Below are positions 44,123 to 51,330 of a stretch of DNA of 64,000 nt, piece after piece. Every line of letters starts with the position of its first letter. Position 1 is the stretch's first letter. Source of the stretch: JAXMHB01 sp046346965 (GTDB taxonomy: Bacteria > Pseudomonadota > Gammaproteobacteria > Xanthomonadales > SZUA-5); assembly GCA_046346965.1 (NCBI GenBank), contig JAXMHB010000005.1:1-64000 (forward strand). Reading direction: 5' to 3'. The position numbers were made by a program, and so were the translations under genes. Below the pieces are notes generated by a model. It saw only the letters and a list, made by a program, of their open reading frames with translations, had not been told where the DNA came from and did not search any database.

Positions 44123-45073
44123 ATGACTCAAGCCCGCGCCCACACTGTCAGCGCCGACCAGCACGGCATGTACCACTGCGTGACGCGCTGCGTGCGCCGG
44201 GCGTGGCTGTGCGGCGTCGATCCGCTCACCGGCCAGGATCACGACGCGCGCAAGCCGATGATCGTGAACCGAATCAGGGAGTTGGGCGAGATCTTTGCGG
44301 TCGCCGTGTATGCCTATGCGGTGATGAGCAACCATCTGCACGTGGTGCTCTCGGTGGAACCCGAACTGGCGCGAGCTTGGACAGACGACGAGGTCGCCGA
44401 CCGCTGGGGGCGGCTGTTCCCGCTCAGCGACCCCGAGGGCCAAGATGCGCGGCGCGAGCGGCTGGTCGCGATGGCCGGCATGTATCGCAAGCGCCTCTGC
44501 GATCTGTCCTGGTTCATGAAGTGCCTGGACGAGTACGTCGCACGGCGCGCCAACGCCGAGGATGGCGTCAAAGGTCGATTTTGGGAGGGCCGTTTCAAGT
44601 GTCAGCTGCTCGCGGACGAACGCGCATTGGCGGCGGCAATGGCCTACGTGGACTTGAACCCGGTCAGGGCTGGCATCGCCAAGAACGTCGAGCGCTCGGA
44701 TCACACCAGCGTCCAAGCGCGCGCAGAAGGCTTGCGCGATCAGCCGGCGAGAGCGAACGAAACCCTCCGGCCGATCGTCGGCTTGTCCGTGTTTAGGTTG
44801 CCGATGACGGAGGCCGAGTACATCCAACTGGTTGATTACACAGGCCGACAGATCCGACCGGACAAGCGCGGCGCCATCCACCCAACCGAACCGCCCGCCT
44901 TGCGTCGGCTTGGACTCGACGCCGGCCACTGGACCGGACAGGTGAAGGGCGTAGGGTCGGCCTACTGGCGCATCGTCGGCGGCGCTGAGGCGATCATGGA
45001 GAAAGCCCACGCCATCGGGCAGGCGTGGATGAAAGGCGTCGGCTATGCCCGCTTGCTCGAAAAACTGAGCTGA
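44123..45073 (+). CDS. REP-associated tyrosine transposase (RAYT), copy 1, intact
   Basis: 316 residues. Y1 transposase of the RAYT branch: HUH motif at H71-L-H73 (AVMSNHLHVVLS), catalytic Tyr probably Y138 (MKCLDEYVARRAN), then KGRFWEGRFKCQ and AYVDLNPVRAGI. A C-terminal extension (AEYIQLVDYTGRQIRPDKRG to the end ARLLEKLS) goes beyond the minimal RAYT. It is nearly identical to the interrupted copy at 46279 and 49116. RAYTs mobilise or maintain short palindromic repeats; the tail repeats after it (45077, 49505-50760) are likely partners. Confidence 0.88.
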   Translation: MTQARAHTVSADQHGMYHCVTRCVRRAWLCGVDPLTGQDHDARKPMIVNRIRELGEIFAVAVYAYAVMSNHLHVVLSVEPELARAWTDDEVADRWGRLFPLSDPEGQDARRERLVAMAGMYRKRLCDLSWFMKCLDEYVARRANAEDGVKGRFWEGRFKCQLLADERALAAAMAYVDLNPVRAGIAKNVERSDHTSVQARAEGLRDQPARANETLRPIVGLSVFRLPMTEAEYIQLVDYTGRQIRPDKRGAIHPTEPPALRRLGLDAGHWTGQVKGVGSAYWRIVGGAEAIMEKAHAIGQAWMKGVGYARLLEKLS

Positions 45074-45076
45074 ACG

Positions 45077-45230
45077 GTTCAGCCAGCCATTTTAGGCGCC
45101 GCGGGCGCCTGGGGGCGTTGGTGCTTCGGAAGCAGAAGACCGACAGGACGGCGGGCAATCCGCGAGACGCAGGCGACGGACGACCCCGGACTCCGTTCGC
45201 CTAGAAATCTTGGGTGTCCCGGTTCTTTGC
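45077..45230 (+). repeat. RAYT tail repeat T1
   Basis: About 150 bp starting at TTTTAGGCGCCGCGGGCGCC (hairpin GGCGCC-GCG-GGCGCC) and ending CTAGAAATCTTGGGTGTCCC. It directly follows the RAYT stop codon. Related copies are at 49505-50760. Confidence 0.88.
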
Positions 45231-45266
45231 CGCGATTTCAGCGGCCCCAGCGGGCGGCTTGCTGCG

Positions 45267-45372
45267 CTTGGGGAAGGCGGCGACATCGTCACGCCGATGC
45301 GGACCTGGCCAACGCTCGTCGTCGTCCTGCGAGCACGGGCCTTCAGGACGCAGTGCGCCCTTGGGTGAGGCG
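45267..45372. repeat. Upstream block of RAYT unit 2
   Basis: Second copy of the block at 43866-43968, starting GGCGACATCGTCACGCCGAT and ending TTGGGTGAGG, with about 80 to 90 per cent identity by eye. Confidence 0.78.
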
Positions 45373-45393
45373 CGATTCGGGACCGCGGGGCAA

Positions 45394-45667
45394 TCGGACA
45401 AATTTTGCTCGGTGCCGGACGAGAAAGTCCCGGCATCGGACAAATTTTGATCGGCAACGGACGACGCCAGCCCGGCACCGGACAATTTTTGATCGGCACC
45501 GGACAAATTTTGATCGGCATACCCCTGCGCGCAGTCCTCGGCCGGACAAATTTTGTTCGGCACCGGACAATTTTTGATCGGTGCCGAGCAAATTTTGATC
45601 GGCGCCGGGCTGCCGTAGTCCGCGATCAGGCCAAAGTCGTCCGGCATCGATCAATTTTTGTCCGATG
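45394..45667. repeat. 21-bp-phased dyad array
   Basis: Eight copies of (C/T)CGGACAA(A/T)TTTTGATCGG start at 45394, 45436, 45478, 45499, 45542, 45563, 45584 and 45647. Spacings are 42, 42, 21, 43, 21, 21 and 63, i.e. multiples of 21 with one 1-bp slip. Two gaps are filled by degenerate 21-bp units that keep CGGAC and CGGCA but lose the A/T centre. The core is a dyad (CCGxxCAAA, TTTGxTCGG). Because 21 is a multiple of 3, every frame stays open and reads as a heptapeptide repeat, but there is no other sign of coding. Confidence 0.88.
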
Positions 45668-46047
45668 GGTGGGGCGCCCCACCCTTGCCCGCGGCCGCCC
45701 ACGACGGCCACCGCCAGCGCACGGCTGATCACAAAGCGCCTGCCACCTCGCGGATGCGGGAGTGACGCCAGATATTGCACCACGGATGCGAAGGACCCTG
45801 CCTGCAGCGATGTAGCGCGGCTCCGTGCGCGCGGCGGGCGCAGATGCGCGTACCGGACCATCGCGCCGGCGGCCGCGGCTTCGGCCGCCCTGACAGTGAG
45901 GAACGCCAACCGCCGCGCCTCTGCGGGGACGTCGCCAGACCCTGCAACACGGAGGCGAAGGATCCGGCCTACGGCGGCGCGAAGGCCGCCGGCGCCGACG
46001 AACGCCTCCTGGCGCTGACCGGATCGCTTCAAGTGCCAGCTGTTTAC
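45668..46047. other. Unassigned stretch between the RAYT units
   Basis: About 380 bp without a recognisable gene. It contains two degenerate copies of a roughly 45-bp segment (ACGGATGCGAAGGACCCTGC at about 45783 and ACGGAGGCGAAGGATCCGGC at about 45950). Open frames exist on both strands, but none resembles a known protein. Confidence 0.6.
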
Positions 46048-46200
46048 CGGATCGGCGCCCGGATCGGGGAGCACCCGGATCGGGGACACGCCACCCGGAT
46101 CGGCGGCCCGGATCGGGGACCCCGGATCGGGGACACGCAGGGATCCGGATCGGGCGGATCGGGGACACGCAGCGTTCTGGATGGATCGAGGACACGCAGC
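46048..46200 (+). repeat. GGATCGGGGACACGC array before RAYT 2
   Basis: About nine exact or degenerate copies of CCGGATCGGGGACACGC in mixed spacing, the last one with GATCGAGGACACGC, then the same GCGTTCTGTAGCAAAATTC leader as at 44043. The array is expanded relative to the one before RAYT 1. Confidence 0.85.
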
Positions 46201-46278
46201 GTTCTGTAGCAAAATTCTGACAGAACAACGCGATGAAATCCGACAGACAGCGCCGTCGCGGCTAGACATCATGGCCGC

Positions 46279-46879
46279 ATGACTCAAGCCCGCGCCCACA
46301 CTGTCAGCGTTGATCAGCACGGCATGTACCATTGCGTCACGCGCTGCGTGCGCCGGGCGTGGCTGTGCGGCGTCGATCCGCTCACCGGCCAGGACCACGA
46401 TGCGCGCAAGCCGATGATCGTCAATCGAATCAGCGAGTTGGGCGAGATTTTCGCAGTCGCCGTGTACGCCTATGCGGTGATGAGCAACCACCTGCACGTC
46501 GTCCTCTCGGTGGAACCCGAACTGGCGCGAGCCTGGACGGATAGCGAGGTCGCCGATCGCTGGGGGCGGCTGTTCCCGCTCTCTGACTCAGAGCGACAAG
46601 ACGCCAGACGCGAGCGGCTGGTCGCGATGGCCGGCATGTATCGCAAGCGGCTCTGCGATCTGTCCTGGTTCATGAAGTGTCTGGACGAGTACGTCGCACG
46701 GCGCGCCAATGCGGAGGACGGCGTCAAAGGTCGATTCTGGGAGGGCCGCTTCAAGTGCCAGTTGCTGGCAGACGAACGCGCTTTGGCGGCGGCGATGGCC
46801 TACGTGGACTTGAACCCGGTCAGGGCTGGCATCGCCAAGAACGTCGAGCGCTCGGATCACACCAGCGTGCAGGCGCGCG
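46279..46879 (+). pseudogene. RAYT copy 2, 5' part (interrupted by IS66)
   Basis: Residues 1-200 of a protein almost identical to the intact RAYT at 44123, including the HUH motif (NHLHVVLS) and the Tyr region (LDEYVARRAN). At VQAR the reading frame enters the IS66 element and stops about 10 codons later (46911). The remaining part is at 49116-49500, so the gene was split by the insertion. The N-terminal piece still contains the whole catalytic core. Confidence 0.88.
46845..46879 (+). repeat. 35-bp direct repeat, left of IS66
   Basis: The 35 bases ending at the left edge of IS66 (start CGAGCGCTCGGATCACACC) are repeated exactly as the first 35 bases to its right (49116-49150). IS66 elements normally duplicate 8 bp. 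Confidence 0.93.
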
Positions 46880-46941
46880 GTACCCGTCCGATAGCCCCCA
46901 TTCTTCACTGAAGGGCGGCATGGCGAGCAGTCTGGCGGCTG

Positions 46942-47145
46942 GTGGGTGATGGGTGGTCGATGGCGCGTTCTTCGCTGGGTTCTGTGGTGTGGTTCATGCG
47001 CGTGTGCGCGGTGTCGCGTAGTGGTCTCAGTGCTCGGAGGTATTGCCGGGCTCAGGGCTGGTCTTACGCGACGTTCATTGGCTGGCGTCGGCGGTTGCTG
47101 CGTGAGCTGCTCGGTCGGCCGGTGCGTTTCGAGCGGCGGCGCTGA
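46942..47145 (+). CDS. tnpA: IS66 accessory protein TnpA
   Basis: 67 residues with SRSGLSARRYCRAQGWSYAT and FIGWRRRLLREL, a small helix-turn-helix pattern as in IS66 TnpA. It is shorter than usual at the N-terminus, so the true start may differ. The stop overlaps the start of tnpB (TGATG). Confidence 0.7.
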   Translation: MGDGWSMARSSLGSVVWFMRVCAVSRSGLSARRYCRAQGWSYATFIGWRRRLLRELLGRPVRFERRR

Positions 47146-47474
47146 TGGTCGGTGGCCTGCCGGTCTGGGTGTGCGCCGAGGCGGTGGACTTCCGCCTCGG
47201 GATCGACGGATTGGCGCTACGCGTGCAAGCGAGCCTGGGTCCGCAGCGGGCACTCTCGAGTGCCCACGTGTTCTTCAACCGCGGCCGCGACAAGGTGAAG
47301 ATCCTTTGGTATGACCGCCACGGGTGGTGGCTGATGTACAAGCGCCTGGAACGTGGTCGGTTCTCGTCGGTGACGGCGGGTGCGCTGTCGGAGAGCGACC
47401 TGCGACTGGTGCTGGAAGGGATCGATCTGTCGGTGCGCAGATTGCGCCCGGTAACCGCGATGCGGGTGGCTTGA
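47145..47474 (+). CDS. tnpB: IS66 accessory protein TnpB
   Basis: 109 residues, full length for the family: VWVCAEAVDFRLGIDGLA, AHVFFNRGRDKVKILWYDRH and GWWLMYKRLERGRF are the conserved words of IS66 Orf2/TnpB. It is needed for transposition together with TnpC. It overlaps tnpA by one base. Confidence 0.92.
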   Translation: MVGGLPVWVCAEAVDFRLGIDGLALRVQASLGPQRALSSAHVFFNRGRDKVKILWYDRHGWWLMYKRLERGRFSSVTAGALSESDLRLVLEGIDLSVRRLRPVTAMRVA

Positions 47475-47476
47475 TT

Positions 47477-47500
47477 GATCTGTCTTTTTGACGACAGATC
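47477..47500. other. Inverted repeat in the tnpB-tnpC gap
   Basis: A perfect 8-bp inverted repeat (GATCTGTC at 47477-47484, GACAGATC at 47493-47500) around an 8-nt T-rich loop, just after the tnpB stop. It may be an internal regulatory hairpin that lowers tnpC expression; no other evidence. Confidence 0.6.
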
Positions 47501-47545
47501 AGTGACTTGCATTGCTTTCCAATGCCCTCTGGGTAGCCTGCCGGG

Positions 47546-49069
47546 ATGGTCCTGGCAAGCACTGATGTCATCCCCCGCGCCGATTACGAGGCGGCTCTGG
47601 CGGATCGCGCCGCCGCCCTCGCGCGTGCCGAGAGCGCCGAAGCGCGCCTGGCTGCCCTCGAACAGCAACTCGCCGCGCTCAAGCGCCAGCGCTTCGGGGC
47701 ATCCTCGGAGAACGCCGATCAGCTGACGATGTTCGGCAGCGCCGACATCGAGCTGATCGAGCAGGAGATCCGGTCCGAGCAGCCGGTGACGCCGAAGAAG
47801 AAGGTGAGCGAGCGCCAGCGCCTGGTGCTGCCCAAGGGCTTGCCGGAAGAGCGCGTCGAGATCGATCTGCCCGAGTCGGAGAAGGTGGCCGCCGACGGCA
47901 CGCCGCTCAAGCGGATCGGCGAGGAAGTGACGGTCAAGCTGTGCTTCAAGCCGGCGACCTTCGTCAAGAAGCTGATCGTGCGGGCGAAGTACGCCGATCC
48001 GCGCCAGCCGGAAGCCGGCGTGCGCTGCGCCAGGTTGCCGGCGCAGCTGATCGACGGCTCGCATCTGGATGCGAGCTTGGGTGCGCATCTGTTGGTATCG
48101 AAGTACGCCGACCACCTGCCGCTGTTCCGCATCGAAGAGATCTACAGCCGCGGCGGCGTGGCGATCCCGCGCAGCACGCTGTCGGACTGGGTGATCGCGC
48201 TGTCGGGCTGGCTCAAGCCGCTGGTGCTGCGCCTGCACGCGGCGCTGATGCAGCAGTCGGTGATCCATGTCGACGAGACCGTGCTGCCGCTGCAGTCGGT
48301 GGGCCGCACCATTAGCGCGCGGGCCTGGGCCTATGTGGGCCGCGATCCCAAGATCGTGGTGTACGACTTCACGGTCGACAAGGCCGGCCAGCATGTGCGC
48401 GACTTCCTGCGCTCGTGGAAGGGCGGCTGGCTGCAGGCGGACGCGGCGAGCAACTACGATGAGCTGTATCGCCAGCGGCCGGACATCCGGGAGGTGGGCT
48501 GTTGGGCCCATGCGAGACGCAAGTTCTTCGAGATCGCGGCACTGGCCGACAAGAACGGCCAGCGCGTCCTGGCGCACGAGGCGGTCGAGCGCATCGGCGA
48601 GTTGTTCGCCATTGAGCGGGCGGCGAGCGAAGCCGGCGACAGCCCGCCAGAGCGCGGCAAACGGCGCCAACGTGACGCCCGACCGATCCTCGATGGGTTC
48701 CGGATCTGGTGCGACGACGCACTGCGCGAGCTGTTGCCGAAATCACCGACGGCACAGGCGATCGGCTACACGCTCAAGCACTGGGCGGCGCTGACGCGCT
48801 ACCTGGACGACGGCGCCATCGCCATCGACAACAACGCCGCCGAGCGCGCGCTCAGAGAAATCGCCGTCGGCCGCAAGAACTGGCTGTTCGCAGGAAGCGA
48901 ACGCGGCGGCGAGGCCTGCGCCATTGCCACCAGCCTGATCGAAACAGCGAAGGCACACGGTCACGACCCACTGGCCTACCTCACCGACGTCCTGGAGCGC
49001 CTCCCGACGACGCTCAACCGGGATATCGATGCGCTGCTGCCGATGAACTGGGCGCCGAGAGCCGCTTAG
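47546..49069 (+). CDS. tnpC: IS66 transposase TnpC
   Basis: 507 residues. An N-terminal coiled coil (ALARAESAEARLAALEQQLA) leads to KRQRFGASSEN, then a zinc-finger-like/OB part, the DDE domain (VIHVDETVLPLQ, GWLQADAASNYDELY, IAIDNNAAERALREIAVGRK) and a C-terminal helical end (YLTDVLERLPT). All hallmarks of the IS66 transposase are present and the frame is open, so the element may be active. Confidence 0.94.
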   Translation: MVLASTDVIPRADYEAALADRAAALARAESAEARLAALEQQLAALKRQRFGASSENADQLTMFGSADIELIEQEIRSEQPVTPKKKVSERQRLVLPKGLPEERVEIDLPESEKVAADGTPLKRIGEEVTVKLCFKPATFVKKLIVRAKYADPRQPEAGVRCARLPAQLIDGSHLDASLGAHLLVSKYADHLPLFRIEEIYSRGGVAIPRSTLSDWVIALSGWLKPLVLRLHAALMQQSVIHVDETVLPLQSVGRTISARAWAYVGRDPKIVVYDFTVDKAGQHVRDFLRSWKGGWLQADAASNYDELYRQRPDIREVGCWAHARRKFFEIAALADKNGQRVLAHEAVERIGELFAIERAASEAGDSPPERGKRRQRDARPILDGFRIWCDDALRELLPKSPTAQAIGYTLKHWAALTRYLDDGAIAIDNNAAERALREIAVGRKNWLFAGSERGGEACAIATSLIETAKAHGHDPLAYLTDVLERLPTTLNRDIDALLPMNWAPRAA

Positions 49070-49115
49070 CAGACCACCGCAGGCGCCGCATCCATGGGGG
49101 CGGTCGGATGGTTAC

Positions 49116-49150
49116 CGAGCGCTCGGATCACACCAGCGTGCAGGCGCGCG
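49116..49150 (+). repeat. 35-bp direct repeat, right of IS66
   Basis: Exact second copy of 46845-46879, directly adjoining the right end of IS66. Confidence 0.93.
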
Positions 49151-49500
49151 CAGAAGGCTTGCGCGATCAGCCGGCGAGAGCGAACGAAACCCTCCGGCCG
49201 ATCGTCGGCTTGTCCGTGTTTAGGTTGCCGATGACGGAGGCCGAGTACATCCAACTGGTTGATTACACAGGCCGACAGATCCGACCGGACAAACGCGGCG
49301 CCATACACCCAGCGGAATCGCCCGCCCTGCGCCGTCTGGGATTGGAAGCCAGCCACTGGACTGGACAGGTGAAAGGCGTCGGCTCGGCCTACTGGCGCAT
49401 TGTCGGAGGCGCCGAAGCGATCGTGGAAAAGGCAGAAGCCATCGGACAGGCGTGGATGAAAGGCATCGGCTATGCCCGCTTGCTCGAAAAACTGAGCTGA
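49116..49500 (+). pseudogene. RAYT copy 2, 3' part
   Basis: Continues the interrupted RAYT: from ERSDHTSVQARAEGLRD to the stop after ARLLEKLS, in frame with itself and 90 per cent or more identical to residues 190-316 of the intact copy. The first 35 bp repeat the end of the 5' part across IS66. Confidence 0.88.
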
Positions 49501-49504
49501 GTGA

Positions 49505-49660
49505 ATCAGCCAAGCATTTTAGGCGCCGCGGGCGCCTGGGCGCGTTGGTGCTTCGCAAGCAGAAGGCCGACAGGACGGCGGGCAATCCGCAAGACGCAGG
49601 CGACGGACGACCCCTGACGCCGTTCGCCTAGAAATCTTGGGTGTCCCAGTTCTTTTTTCC
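49505..49660 (+). repeat. RAYT tail repeat T2
   Basis: Follows the 3' end of RAYT copy 2 just as T1 follows copy 1: ATTTTAGGCGCCGCGGGCGC, then AAGCAGAAGGCCGACAGGAC, ending AAATCTTGGGTGTCCCAGTT. Confidence 0.88.
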
Positions 49661-49669
49661 CAGTTCTCA

Positions 49670-49816
49670 CCCCCTTTTAGGCGCCGCGGGTGCCTGGGGG
49701 CGTTGGTGCTTCGGAAGCAGAAGACCGACAGGACGGCGGGCAATCCGCGAGACGCAGGCGACGGACGACTCCTGACGCCGTTTGCCTAGAAATCTTGGGT
49801 GTCCCGGTTCTCATCC
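49670..49816 (+). repeat. RAYT tail repeat T3
   Basis: Same 150-bp unit (TTTTAGGCGCCGCGGGTGCC to TCTTGGGTGTCCCGGTTC), not preceded by a RAYT end but leading into the RAYT fragment at 49817. Confidence 0.86.
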
Positions 49817-50101
49817 GTGTTTGGGTTGCCGATGACGGAGGCCGAGTACATCCAACTGGTCGATTACACAGGCCGACAGATCCGACCGGACAAACGCGGC
49901 GCCATACACCCAGCGGAACCGCCCGCCCTGCGCCGTCTGGGATTGGAAGCCAGCCACCGGACTGGACAGGTGAAAGGCGTCGGCTCGGCCTACTGGCGCA
50001 TTGTCGGAGGCGCCGAAGCGATCGTGGAAAAGGCACAAGCCATCGGACAGGCGTGGATGAAAGGCATCGGCTATGCCCGCTTGCTCGAAAAATTGAGCTG
50101 A
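49817..50101 (+). pseudogene. RAYT 3' fragment (third copy)
   Basis: Only the last 94 or so codons of the RAYT are present (VFGLPMTEAEYIQLVDYTG to ARLLEKLS and stop), 95 per cent or more identical to the 3' part at 49212-49500. There is no catalytic core. It joins tail repeat T3 on its left and T4 on its right. Confidence 0.86.
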
Positions 50102-50104
50102 GCG

Positions 50105-50262
50105 GCTCAGCCAAGCATTTTAGGCGCCGCGGGCGCCTGGGGGCGTTGGAGTTTTGCCCGCAAAGTGCCGACAATACGTCGGGCAATCCACAAGACACAG
50201 GTGACGGACGACTCCCGACGCCGTTCGCCTAGAAATCTTGGGTGTCCCAGTTCTTTCTTAGT
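50105..50262 (+). repeat. RAYT tail repeat T4
   Basis: Hairpin part as in T1, but the middle is a variant (GGAGTTTTGCCCGCAAAGTG, ACAATACGTCGGGCAATCCA) shared only with T6. It ends TCTTGGGTGTCCCAGTTCTT. Confidence 0.86.
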
Positions 50263-50283
50263 CCCAGTTCTTTCTTAGTTCTT

Positions 50284-50316
50284 TCTATGCCCGCTGGCTC
50301 GAAAAACTGAGCTGAG
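50284..50316 (+). pseudogene. RAYT 3' end, about ten codons
   Basis: The words TATGCCCGCTGGCTCGAAAA and the stop TGAGCTGA correspond to YARWLEKLS plus stop, the last codons of the RAYT gene. It precedes tail repeat T5. This is the shortest of four RAYT ends in the series. Confidence 0.75.
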
Positions 50317-50319
50317 CGG

Positions 50320-50520
50320 TTGCGCCAGCCATTTTCGGCGCCGCGGGCGCCTGGGCGCGTTGGTGCTTCGCAAGCAGAAGGCCGACAGGACGGCGGGCAA
50401 TCCGCAAGACGCAGGCGGCGGACGACCCCTGACGCCGTTCGCCTGGAAATCTTGGGTCCCAGTTCTTCGTTTCTTCTTCGCGACGCCATTCGCCTAGAAA
50501 TCCTGGGTGTCCCAGTTCTT
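50320..50520 (+). repeat. RAYT tail repeat T5 plus partial end
   Basis: A full unit (ATTTTCGGCGCCGCGGGCGC to CTGGAAATCTTGGGTCCCAG) followed by a second partial end (TTCGCCTAGAAATCCTGGGT, GTCCCAGTTCTT). Confidence 0.82.
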
Positions 50521-50812
50521 CGGGAGTTTTGCCCGCAGAGTGCCGACAATACGTCGGGCGATCCACAAGACACAGGTGACGGACGACTCCCGACGCCGTT
50601 CGCCTAGAAATCTTGGGTGTCCCCTTTCTCGTCTGGGCGCGTTGGTGCTTCGCAAGCAGAAGGCCGACAGGACGGCGGGCAATCCGCGAGACGCAGGCGA
50701 CGGACGAGCCCTGACGCCGTTCGCCTGGAAATCTTGGGTGTCCCAGTTCTTCACCCGTTCTCGCTTCGTTCTTTGTCGATCTTGTGTTTCTGCGTGTATG
50801 TCCCAGTTCCTT
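50521..50812 (+). repeat. RAYT tail repeats T6 and T7
   Basis: T6 (50521-50628) lacks the hairpin and has the same variant middle as T4. T7 (about 50631-50755) starts inside the unit (GCGCGTTGGTGCTTCGCAAG) and ends AAATCTTGGGTGTCCCAGTT. The last trace, GTCCCAGTTCC at about 50801, touches the stop codon of the HEPN gene. Confidence 0.8.
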
Positions 50813-51328
50813 TTAGTCTTGGTCTTCACCTTCAGCGTCCTCATGGACAGTCTCGTCAAGGATACTTAGGACAGTGCACCCATGATCGAAGCACTCGATC
50901 GTCTTATCGATCGGGAGTTCTCCTGCGCCACCGTGCGCAAAACTATTCCTAGCCTTAACCAGTTCTGTGAGTGCTCCGCTCAATACCGGTTGGTCAGCTA
51001 ATGCCATCTTTTCGTCGAAACGTGCGCGCCACGATTCGTCAAACTCCGTCAACATGCTTCGAATCATTTCGAGCCTAGGGTTGCAGCTCGAGTTGCGGAT
51101 TTTTCTGGCGATGAAATTTCTAAGTTGAGTGTGGCTGTCGCGATCAACTCGATCTGCAATTATCTGCTTGAAGCCTGTTTCGATGCTGCCTGCAGCACGG
51201 ATAACCGCATACTTCCTTACATATGGTGCGGGTCTTGCCCCATCCCCAATTCCCGTTAGCAGGGCTTTGATAGAAATGAGTTCCTCGCGACATTCGCTGA
51301 GCAGGTCCGATACATCCACATTGTTCAT
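50813..51328 (-). CDS. HEPN-superfamily protein, candidate RNase
   Basis: 171 residues, mostly helical. Near the C-terminus LVKARNSFAHGG gives R127-x4-H132, the RxxxxH motif of HEPN ribonucleases. The layout resembles RiboL-PSP-HEPN proteins. The start lies 2 bp after the stop of the DUF262 gene, so both are made from one message. Base composition is clearly lower in GC than the flanks. Role: likely toxin or effector RNase controlled by its partner (inference from family and pairing). Confidence 0.75.
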   Translation of the reverse strand: MNNVDVSDLLSECREELISIKALLTGIGDGARPAPYVRKYAVIRAAGSIETGFKQIIADRVDRDSHTQLRNFIARKIRNSSCNPRLEMIRSMLTEFDESWRARFDEKMALADQPVLSGALTELVKARNSFAHGGAGELPIDKTIECFDHGCTVLSILDETVHEDAEGEDQD

Positions 51329-51330
51329 AT

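Larger units (their letters stand above)
46880..49115 (+). mobile_element. IS66-family insertion sequence, complete
   Basis: 2236 bp, with imperfect terminal inverted repeats GTACCCGTCCGATAGCCCCC and, read inwards from the right end, GTAACCATCCGACCGCCCCC. GTA at the tips is usual for IS66. It carries tnpA, tnpB and tnpC in the standard order. It is inserted in the second RAYT gene and flanked by a 35-bp direct repeat. Confidence 0.92.

Noticed and set aside
45092..46497. Minus-strand frames with heptapeptide repeats (DQNLSG type)
   Set aside because: All frames are open because the repeat period is 21; there is no ribosome-binding site, no domain and no codon preference. Treated as DNA repeats, but kept as an alternative in the findings.
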